NCBI GenBank assembly: GCA_937872005.1
Contig: CALMPQ010000146.1
Span: 1 to 5,264, forward strand
Source: an uncultured Propioniciclava sp.
GTDB lineage: Bacteria > Actinomycetota > Actinomycetes > Propionibacteriales > Propionibacteriaceae
Direction of reading: 5' to 3'
Length of the DNA: 5,264 bases
Shown here piece by piece: positions 1-4,690 of this stretch. Made by a program: the position numbers and the translations under genes. A model generated the notes under the pieces. It did not search any database, was not told the origin of the DNA, and saw nothing but the letters and a program-made list of their open reading frames with translations. The number at the start of each line of letters is the position of its first letter. Within the stretch, counting starts at the first letter, position 1.

Positions 1-43
1 CGGGCTCAGGGCTTCGACGGGCTCAGCCACCTGACAGCTCAGG
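1..43. repeat. Short REP-like repeat, three GCTCAG copies, at the window edge
   Basis: CGGGCTCAG occurs exactly at 1-9 and 18-26, 17 bp apart. The core GCTCAG returns at 37-42, 16 bp later, so there are three evenly spaced copies. The last copy overlaps the stop codon of the mutarotase gene. Between the first two copies lies CTTCGAC, and the combined CTTCGACGGGCTCAG resembles the dispersed CTTCGACaggCTCAG-type repeats found between genes in many high-GC bacteria; that resemblance is from memory. The window cuts the element, so its full extent and any terminator role cannot be judged. Confidence 0.45.
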
Positions 44-896
44 CGAGCGTGATGCGCTGCTTGAGGGTGTGGGTCTCACCGGGGCGCAGGGTGAGCTGGT
101 CGGCCAGCGCGTTCGCGGCCTCGATGCAGATCATCCCCTGCCACTCGTCGTCGCCGAAGTCCTGCATGGCGGCGGCCTTGTCGACCCACGGGTTCCAGAT
201 GACGGTGTTCGCCGAACCCGACTTCGCGATCACGAGCTTGCGGCCGAGCACCGGGTCGTCGAGCACGACCTCGCCGGTCGAGCGGTAGACGCGGTCGGTC
301 TCGCCCTCGATGACGACGTCACCGGACTGGGTCTCGGTCTGGCCGGTCACCTTGTCGAGGTACTCGGCGCCGTCGAGGCCCGAGACCTTCACCTGACGGA
401 CGTCGCCGACCGCGAGGTAGGTGTGCAGCGCACCATCGAGCGGCACATGGCTCTGGCCGGTGTTGGTGACCTCGAGGGTGAGGCCCAGGTACTCCGGGGT
501 GAACTTGACGATGTAGCGCGCGTCGTAGCGGTGCGGCCAGTCGGGCTGCTCGCCGGACATCTTGTTGTCGAGGGTGTAGACGACGATGAGGCGGCCGTCA
601 CGGTCCAGGGTGTCCTTGACGTCGGCGAGGTGCCACGTGTGGAGGCGGGCGAAGCCGTGGATGGGCATCTGGTCGCCGGCCCGCCCGGGGCCGAACCACG
701 GGAAGCAGATCGGGACGCCGCCACGGACGGGTTGTCCGTCGGCGAACCAGGACTTCGCGCTCATCCAGACGACGGGGGCCGAGCCGTCGGGCTGCCAGGA
801 CCACACGTGCGCGCCGTGATCGAACACGCCGTAGTGACCCGAGCCCACCTTGGCCTCGACGCCCCGCAAGGGGTTCTCGGTGATCTCATGCTCCAT
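39..896 (-). CDS. D-hexose-6-phosphate mutarotase (YeaD-type aldose 1-epimerase family)
   Basis: This 285-residue protein belongs to the galactose-mutarotase-like (aldose 1-epimerase) superfamily, in the glucose-6-phosphate 1-epimerase branch. Family members interconvert the alpha and beta anomers of hexose 6-phosphates in the cytoplasm. Visible signatures are RGGVPICFPWFG (residues 58-69), HGFAR (80-84), ALHTYLAVGD (156-165), VIWNPW (232-237) and MICIEAANA (255-263). By analogy with yeast YMR099c, His158 and Glu259 are the likely catalytic pair, and arginines 58 and 84 lie in the segments that usually bind phosphate. Length is close to the usual 270-300 residues, with no signal peptide or membrane segment. 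The ATG at 896 is chosen because GGAGGT (904-909, minus strand) sits 7 nt upstream. The frame stays open for another 675 bp, but that part overlaps the DUF1015 gene and is spurious. The gene is 82 bp downstream of DUF1015 on the same strand and may be cotranscribed or have its own promoter. The physiological sugar substrate is not shown by the sequence. Confidence 0.93.
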   Translation of the reverse strand: MEHEITENPLRGVEAKVGSGHYGVFDHGAHVWSWQPDGSAPVVWMSAKSWFADGQPVRGGVPICFPWFGPGRAGDQMPIHGFARLHTWHLADVKDTLDRDGRLIVVYTLDNKMSGEQPDWPHRYDARYIVKFTPEYLGLTLEVTNTGQSHVPLDGALHTYLAVGDVRQVKVSGLDGAEYLDKVTGQTETQSGDVVIEGETDRVYRSTGEVVLDDPVLGRKLVIAKSGSANTVIWNPWVDKAAAMQDFGDDEWQGMICIEAANALADQLTLRPGETHTLKQRITLA

Positions 897-903
897 TGGA
901 AGG

Positions 904-909
904 ACCTCC
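904..909 (-). promoter_or_regulatory. Strong Shine-Dalgarno site of the mutarotase gene
   Basis: The minus strand reads GAGGAGGT here, with the GGAGGT core 7 nt before the ATG at 896. It decides the start codon against the much longer open frame upstream. It is the best ribosome binding site among the minus-strand genes, which suggests translation independent of the upstream genes. Confidence 0.85.
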
Positions 910-927
910 TCGAGGGTCGATTGCTGT

Positions 928-967
928 GGGGTCGAGCCTAGTCCGACTAGCTGTCGTATTCGACCCC
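928..967. promoter_or_regulatory. Nested inverted repeat between the DUF1015 and mutarotase genes
   Basis: GGGGTCGA at 928-935 is perfectly complementary to TCGACCCC at 960-967, giving an 8-bp stem around 24 nt. Inside lies a second perfect palindrome, CTAGTC-C-GACTAG (938-950). A further direct copy of GGGTCGA is at 914-920, 15 bp from the one at 929-935. The element occupies about half of the 82-bp gap. No T-run follows on the minus strand, so it is not a classical intrinsic terminator. It could be an operator for a dimeric regulator, an RNA structure in the mutarotase leader, or a processing or attenuation site between cistrons. The symmetry is directly visible; the function is inferred. 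Confidence 0.5.
935..940 (-). promoter_or_regulatory. Possible -10 element (TAGGCT) of a mutarotase promoter
   Basis: The minus strand reads TAGGCT, which fits the actinobacterial TANNNT -10 pattern. Transcription would begin near 928, giving a leader of roughly 30 nt that includes the Shine-Dalgarno site. The -35 region at the expected distance (around 958-963, TCGAAT) is a poor match to TTGACA. The element overlaps the nested inverted repeat, so a protein bound there would block it. This is a weak motif call. Confidence 0.25.
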
Positions 968-978
968 GGATGCGACAT

Positions 979-2283
979 TCATCGGATCGCGCGGGCCTCC
1001 ATGTAGAACCGCTTGTCGTGGGCTTGCCCCATGGAGAAGGTCTTGCGCGGGAGCGGCCCGTCCACAGCGATCGACCGGAAGAAGGCGTCCTTGCCGATGC
1101 CGGGCAGCAGGAAGCCCACATTGCCCGGCCTGCGGGCGAGGTCCACCGTGACGTCCTGGCCGTGCACGTAGTCGATCTCCGCGTCGGGGTTCTCGGCGAG
1201 CCACGCGTCCAGGAAGGTCTGCAACGAGCCCACGGCCAGCTGGTGGGTCGGGTCGGGCAGCTCGGCGACCGCGAACCCGTCCTCGTCGACGATGCCGAAC
1301 CGCTGCCCGCCGTCGTCGGACGCCACCGCGGCCAGCACGGCGTCCAGCGTGTCGACCGGACGGGTGCTCGGGTCGAGCGCGACGCGGAGGTCCTCCACCG
1401 CGCCGGGGGCGTCGAAGAGCACCCGGTGGATCGGCTCGAAGACCAGCGAGGCGTCGTGCAGGTTGACCAGCTCCACCAGCGCCCAGCGGGCGGGGTGGTC
1501 GGACGCCGCCCCCGCCGCCTTGAGCTCGTTCCAGATCGCCTTCGCGGTGGCCAACGAGTGGTTGCCGTCACCCATCGCGAACTGCATCGGGTGCTCGGCG
1601 TCCAACCCGTAGCGCGTGGCGTACGCGGCCGACTCGACCAGCGCGTCCAGCGCGGCGAACACCGCCCGGTGGGTGCCGGGGTCGCGCACGAGGCGTCCGG
1701 TCAGGTGGCCCGACCCGAGCATGAGCTCGACGTCGTAGGCCACCTCGAGGTCGTCGCGAACCGCCTCGACGGGGGCGAGCACCGAGCCGGTCGGGTCGTC
1801 GTAGAGGACCATGATGTGCGGCAGCTCGAGCGCGGCGTCGCGGCGCACCGCCATGCGCGGGGGCAGCCGGTCGAGGACCGTTCCCTCGGTCGAACGCACC
1901 GGCGTCGTGGCCGTGGAGGAGAAGTCGTACGCCTCCAGGTCGAGCTCGACCACCAGACCACGCTGGACGCCGCCGCTGTGGCTCCGCTCGACGTGGACGA
2001 TCGCCTCATGGGCCTCCAGCAGGCCGCGGGAGAGGTAGTCCCGCATGGTCCGCTGGCAGGCGAGCACACGCTCGGCCACGTCGGGGGCGCCGAGGTGCAG
2101 TTCGGGGAACACCATCCGCAGGGTCGAGGGCGCGTCACCGACGACCTTCTCGACCTCGTCCCAGTAGTCCGGCTGCGACGTGAACTGGTCGCAGGCGATC
2201 ACCGCCCAGCGGTGGGCGTCCACGGACGCCCGGGGCAGCAACACGCGGGGGACACGCACGGCGGAAGTGGTCACGGGCGACAC
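979..2283 (-). CDS. DUF1015 (COG4198) family protein, function unknown
   Basis: This 434-residue protein is recognised as DUF1015 by its hallmark segments: CDQFTSQPDYW (31-41), GDAPSTLRMVFPE (49-61), GDGNHSLATAKAIWNE (238-253), HPARWALVELVNLHD (263-277), FEPIHRVLF (282-290) and a conserved C-terminus KTFSMGQAHDKRFYMEARAI (414-433). Length is normal for the family. The conserved GDGNHS loop, with Asp239, Asn241 and His242, looks like an active or ligand-binding site, but I know of no established activity. In some Firmicutes, homologues are, as I recall, encoded near serine-biosynthesis genes; no such neighbour is visible here. No signal peptide or membrane segment is seen, so it is probably cytoplasmic. 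The start is GTG at 2283, and homology-like sequence begins within about 12 residues of it. The gene follows the GH13 gene after 27 bp and probably shares its transcript. Its ribosome binding site is weak and lies in a small GC hairpin. Family assignment is confident; the role is unknown. Confidence 0.9.
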   Translation of the reverse strand: MSPVTTSAVRVPRVLLPRASVDAHRWAVIACDQFTSQPDYWDEVEKVVGDAPSTLRMVFPELHLGAPDVAERVLACQRTMRDYLSRGLLEAHEAIVHVERSHSGGVQRGLVVELDLEAYDFSSTATTPVRSTEGTVLDRLPPRMAVRRDAALELPHIMVLYDDPTGSVLAPVEAVRDDLEVAYDVELMLGSGHLTGRLVRDPGTHRAVFAALDALVESAAYATRYGLDAEHPMQFAMGDGNHSLATAKAIWNELKAAGAASDHPARWALVELVNLHDASLVFEPIHRVLFDAPGAVEDLRVALDPSTRPVDTLDAVLAAVASDDGGQRFGIVDEDGFAVAELPDPTHQLAVGSLQTFLDAWLAENPDAEIDYVHGQDVTVDLARRPGNVGFLLPGIGKDAFFRSIAVDGPLPRKTFSMGQAHDKRFYMEARAIR

Positions 2284-2292
2284 ACTACCCAG

Positions 2293-2305
2293 CCCCCACC
2301 GGGGG
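2293..2305 (-). promoter_or_regulatory. GC hairpin covering the weak ribosome binding site of DUF1015
   Basis: In the 27-bp gap between the GH13 stop and the DUF1015 GTG start, CCCCC and GGGGG flank ACC, giving a 5-bp all-GC stem with a 3-nt loop. On the minus strand the only purine-rich candidate Shine-Dalgarno, GGTGGGGG (2300-2293), lies in the loop and 3' arm of this stem, about 9 nt before the GTG. Initiation may therefore depend on ribosomes arriving from the upstream gene. The stem is too short, and lacks a T-run, to be a convincing terminator. Confidence 0.35.
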
Positions 2306-2310
2306 TGACG

Positions 2311-4095
2311 TCAGGCGTCCTGGCTGTAGACGAGCACCGAGTAGGGGCCCACCGAGACGTTGCCGTGCCACTCCAGCCCGTCGGCGTGGTCGTCGTGGGC
2401 CTCGAGGTCGAAGCTGTCGAAGTCCCCGAACAGCGAGCTGTACAAGGTGGCGTCGGAGTTGAACCGGAGCTTCCACAGACCGCCCGAGGGCAGGCCGATG
2501 CGACGGTTCTCGACGGGCTGCGCCGACAGGTTGACGACCACGACGACGTCGTCGCCGGGGCCGTGCTCGAGCCAGCGCTGGAACACCAGCACGTTGGAGT
2601 CGTCGTCGAGGTGGTGGATGTTCAGCCCGCGGCCGGTCAGGCCCCGGGTGACGCCGCCGCGGTTGAGGCGCAGGTCGATGAGGTCGGCGTAGAGGCGGGC
2701 GATGCCGGAGAAGTCGTCGCGTCGGCGCCAGTCGAGCGGGACGTCGTCGCGGAACCAGCCGCCCTCGAGGAACTCCTGGCCCTGGAACATCATCGGGATG
2801 CCCGGGGAGGTCATCACCAGCGCCGCCCCGATGGTGGAGCGCTTCTGCGCCGGCCACCCGGTCGCGTTGTCGGGCTCGATCTCCTGCGGGACGCGCGCCT
2901 GGCCGTTGGCGACCTCGTCGTGGGACTCGGTGTAGATCACGCGCTCCATGGGGTCGCCGTAGTGGTGGGCGATCGCCTCGGCCAGGGCGCCCAGGGAGCG
3001 ATGCTCGTCCTCGACCGTGATCAGCTCGGCGCGCACGGGGTGGACGAACGCGGCATCCCACTGGGCGTGGAAGCCGGCTCCGTCGGTCTCCTCCTCGGTG
3101 ATGAGCGGGTTCTTGTGCAGGTCCTCGGCGATCGTGATGCGGCCCGGGAACTCCTCGCGGATGGAGTCGGTGATCCAGCGCATCAGCGACCATCCCTCCT
3201 CCAGGTAGTTGCCCTGGTGGGTGTACATGTGGGGCACCATGTCGAGGCGCAGCCCGTCCACGTGGTAGTCGCGCATCCACATGAGCGCGTTGTCACGGAT
3301 GAAGTTGCGCACCTCACCCCGGCCGTAGTCGGGACGGGTGTCGCCCCACGGCGTCTCGGAACGGTCGTCGTTGTAGAAGTAGATGCCGCCCTTGCCGTCC
3401 TCGCTCCAGCCGTCGAACGTCCACAGGTCGAGGTCGGAGGGGCCGAAGTGGTTGTAGACGACGTCCTGGATGACGGCGATGCCGCGGCGGTGGCACTCCT
3501 TCACGAACGTCTTGTAGGCGTCGGGGCCGCCGTAGGCGCTCTCGACGGCGAAGATGTGGGCCGGGTTGTAGCCCCAGCTCATGTCGCCGGCGAACTCGGC
3601 CATGGGCATCACCTCGACGGCGTTGACGCCCAGGTCGACGAGGTGGTCGAGTCGGGCGATCGCGTCGTTGAGGTGGCACACCGATCCCTCGGAGTCCTGA
3701 CCGCCGAACGACCCGATGTGCATCTCGTAGATGACCATCTCGTGGTGGGGCGGGCAGTTGGCGGAGTCGCCCTCCCAGTCGTAGGCCGCGTGGTCGTAGA
3801 TGACGCCGTTGCCCACCGAGTTGGTCACCTGGCGGGCGTAGGGGTCGACGCGGGCGAACGAGTCCTCGCCGTTGGTGATCTGGAACTTGTACTCCTGACC
3901 CGCCTGCGCGCCCTCCACGAAGCCGTACCAGTAGCCGTTGCCCTCGGACTCCAGCGGGTCGGCGTCCGCGTGCCACTCGTTGAAGTCGCCGAAGACGGCC
4001 ACGGCGTCGGCGTGGGGTGCCCAGACGCGGAAGGCGACCCCGCCCTCGACCGGGATCGCGCCCATGCCGTCGACGGGCTCCTGCGGGTGGCTCAT
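2311..4095 (-). CDS. GH13 alpha-glucan branching enzyme-like protein with N-terminal CBM48-like domain
   Basis: This 594-residue alpha-amylase superfamily enzyme has three parts: a CBM48/early-set domain (about 15-105, FRVWAPHADAVAVFGDFNEW at 22-41), a catalytic barrel (about 120-480) and a C-terminal beta domain (about 490-594). All four GH13 regions are present: DVVYNH (211-216), GLRLDMV with Arg283 and nucleophile Asp285, IAED with acid/base Glu324, and SHDE with His392 and Asp393. The SHDEV form of region IV, and FQGQEF (437-442) followed by PLDW (453-456), are typical of 1,4-alpha-glucan branching enzymes, which cut alpha-1,4 chains and re-attach them by alpha-1,6 bonds during glycogen synthesis. 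It is shorter than a classical actinobacterial GlgB (over 700 residues), lacking extra N-terminal sequence. A maltooligosyltrehalose trehalohydrolase is the main alternative, but that family usually has NHDQ in region IV. No signal peptide is visible. The ATG at 4095 is supported by AGGAG 6 nt upstream; a GTG 28 codons earlier is not. It is the first gene of the minus-strand cluster. Confidence 0.88.
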   Translation of the reverse strand: MSHPQEPVDGMGAIPVEGGVAFRVWAPHADAVAVFGDFNEWHADADPLESEGNGYWYGFVEGAQAGQEYKFQITNGEDSFARVDPYARQVTNSVGNGVIYDHAAYDWEGDSANCPPHHEMVIYEMHIGSFGGQDSEGSVCHLNDAIARLDHLVDLGVNAVEVMPMAEFAGDMSWGYNPAHIFAVESAYGGPDAYKTFVKECHRRGIAVIQDVVYNHFGPSDLDLWTFDGWSEDGKGGIYFYNDDRSETPWGDTRPDYGRGEVRNFIRDNALMWMRDYHVDGLRLDMVPHMYTHQGNYLEEGWSLMRWITDSIREEFPGRITIAEDLHKNPLITEEETDGAGFHAQWDAAFVHPVRAELITVEDEHRSLGALAEAIAHHYGDPMERVIYTESHDEVANGQARVPQEIEPDNATGWPAQKRSTIGAALVMTSPGIPMMFQGQEFLEGGWFRDDVPLDWRRRDDFSGIARLYADLIDLRLNRGGVTRGLTGRGLNIHHLDDDSNVLVFQRWLEHGPGDDVVVVVNLSAQPVENRRIGLPSGGLWKLRFNSDATLYSSLFGDFDSFDLEAHDDHADGLEWHGNVSVGPYSVLVYSQDA

Positions 4096-4101
4096 GCGTG
4101 A

Positions 4102-4106
4102 CTCCT
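4102..4106 (-). promoter_or_regulatory. Shine-Dalgarno site of the GH13 gene
   Basis: The minus strand reads GAGAGGAGT, with AGGAG 6 nt before the ATG at 4095. It fixes the start there rather than at the GTG at 4179, which would add 28 low-complexity residues that do not resemble the family. Confidence 0.8.
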
Positions 4107-4113
4107 CTCGCGC

Positions 4114-4131
4114 GCCCTGCTGGTTCAGGGC
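4114..4131 (-). promoter_or_regulatory. Hairpin in the presumed 5' leader of the GH13 gene
   Basis: GCCCTG (4114-4119) and CAGGGC (4126-4131) form a perfect 6-bp stem with a 6-nt loop. On the minus-strand transcript it lies about 7 nt upstream of the Shine-Dalgarno core, where it could affect ribosome access or mRNA stability. No riboswitch class is recognised, and the leader is too short for most. Confidence 0.35.
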
Positions 4132-4139
4132 CGGATCGG

Positions 4140-4145
4140 AGCTTA
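4140..4145 (-). promoter_or_regulatory. Possible -10 element (TAAGCT) for the minus-strand operon
   Basis: The minus strand reads TAAGCT, matching the TANNNT pattern common in actinobacteria. Transcription would start around 4133, giving a leader of about 38 nt that includes the hairpin and ribosome binding site. The -35 region at the right distance (4163-4168, TCGCAA) is only a partial match. It is the best -10 candidate I see before the GH13 gene. Confidence 0.35.
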
Positions 4146-4163
4146 GCGGGCGCCCGGCGTGCT

Positions 4164-4178
4164 TGCGAGCAGTTCGCA
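4164..4178. promoter_or_regulatory. Palindrome TGCGA-N5-TCGCA in the divergent intergenic region
   Basis: TGCGA (4164-4168) and TCGCA (4174-4178) form a perfect inverted repeat around GCAGT. It lies upstream of the candidate GH13 -10 element, over the -35 position, and 91 bp before the start of the XRE regulator. That is a suitable place for an operator controlling the GH13 operon. The divergent XRE protein is one possible ligand, but nothing in the sequence ties them. The rest of the 4096-4268 gap is G-rich and shows no small gene or full RNA gene. Confidence 0.35.
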
Positions 4179-4232
4179 CCCTGATTGGGCTTGTCGGGGT
4201 GGTCTCAGGGTTCGATTCCGGGGGCCGGGGGG

Positions 4233-4261
4233 TTGTCGGCGCTAACTCCAGCTAGCAGACT
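4233..4261 (+). promoter_or_regulatory. Possible promoter of the XRE regulator, consistent with a leaderless mRNA
   Basis: TTGTCG (4233-4238) resembles a -35 box, and CAGACT (4256-4261) lies 17 bp further on as a weak -10 box, matching TATAAT at three positions. Seven nucleotides separate it from the ATG at 4269, so transcription could start at or next to the start codon. This fits the absence of any Shine-Dalgarno sequence before that ATG. Leaderless mRNAs of this kind are common in actinobacteria. The -10 match is poor, so this is a hypothesis. Confidence 0.3.
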
Positions 4262-4268
4262 GGTCGAC

Positions 4269-4685
4269 ATGGAACGCGACGGAGGAGTCGATCAGCACGA
4301 GCGGCTGCCGCTCGGCGACTTCATCGCGGCCCAGCGTCGTGCGGCAGAGATGTCGTTGCGACAGCTCGCCGACCGGGCGGGCATTTCGAATCCCTACGTG
4401 AGCCAGATCGAGCGGGGGCTGCGCAAGCCGTCCGCGGAGGTGCTGAACCAGATCGCCACCGCCCTGTCGGTGTCGGCTGAGTCGCTGTACGTCCGCGCCG
4501 GCATCCTCGACCCGGACGAGACCCGTCCGACGTCGGTGGAGCGTGCCGTCCAGTCCGACCCGGCCCTGACCGCCGCCCAGAAGCAGGCCCTGATCACCGT
4601 CTACTTGGCGTTCGTCCAGCCCGACGGTGGGCCCCACCCCGCACCCCATCCCACGCCGGAACCCCCGGCAGCCAACGAGGAGTGA
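4269..4685 (+). CDS. XRE-family HTH transcriptional regulator, like mycobacterial Rv0474
   Basis: This 138-residue protein has one Cro/CI-type helix-turn-helix domain at about 17-75. SLRQLADRAGIS (29-40) and NPYVSQIERG (41-50) hold the HTH helices, followed by the LRKPSAEVLNQIATAL cap. YVRAGILDPDE (74-84) and TAAQKQALITVYLAF (101-115) follow, matching from memory the small regulator Rv0474 of Mycobacterium, which precedes hbhA. A proline- and histidine-rich tail (about 119-134) ends the protein. There is no ligand-binding or peptidase domain. The ATG at 4269 has no Shine-Dalgarno; the frame extends upstream to a TTG at 4185, but that part does not look like protein of this family, and a leaderless start at 4269 is plausible. 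The gene is divergent from the GH13 operon and ends 5 bp before the HbhA-like gene, which it probably regulates together with itself. That regulatory target is inferred. Confidence 0.92.
   Translation: MERDGGVDQHERLPLGDFIAAQRRAAEMSLRQLADRAGISNPYVSQIERGLRKPSAEVLNQIATALSVSAESLYVRAGILDPDETRPTSVERAVQSDPALTAAQKQALITVYLAFVQPDGGPHPAPHPTPEPPAANEE
4677..4682 (+). promoter_or_regulatory. Shine-Dalgarno site of the HbhA-like gene inside the regulator's last codons
   Basis: GAGGAG encodes the last two glutamates of the XRE regulator and is followed at once by its TGA. The spacing to the ATG at 4691 is 8 nt. This overlap implies cotranscription and probable translational coupling of the two genes. Confidence 0.8.
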
Positions 4686-4690
4686 CCACC

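Noticed and set aside
928..967. Intrinsic terminator after the DUF1015 gene
   Set aside because: The inverted repeat has a 24-nt loop and no T-run on the minus strand, so I list it as an unexplained regulatory element rather than a terminator.
897..1571. Upstream extension of the mutarotase reading frame
   Set aside because: The extension is Arg/Ser/Thr/Pro-rich, runs through the DUF1015 gene in another frame, and ignores the strong ribosome binding site at 904-909.
850..4101. A 1083-codon open frame on the plus strand
   Set aside because: It lies antisense to three well-recognised genes. Long stop-free antisense frames are expected in high-GC DNA, and the translation is a Val/Arg/Gly/His-rich mix with no family pattern.
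4096..4179. N-terminal extension of the GH13 protein from a GTG at 4179
   Set aside because: It has no family resemblance and would cover the candidate promoter and leader. The ATG at 4095 has a good ribosome binding site.
4205..4226. A tRNA T-arm-like stretch (GGTTCGATTCC) in the divergent intergenic region
   Set aside because: Only two base pairs of the T stem form before a G-G mismatch, and there is no matching acceptor, D or anticodon arm nearby. It could be a chance match or an old integration scar, but nothing else supports either.
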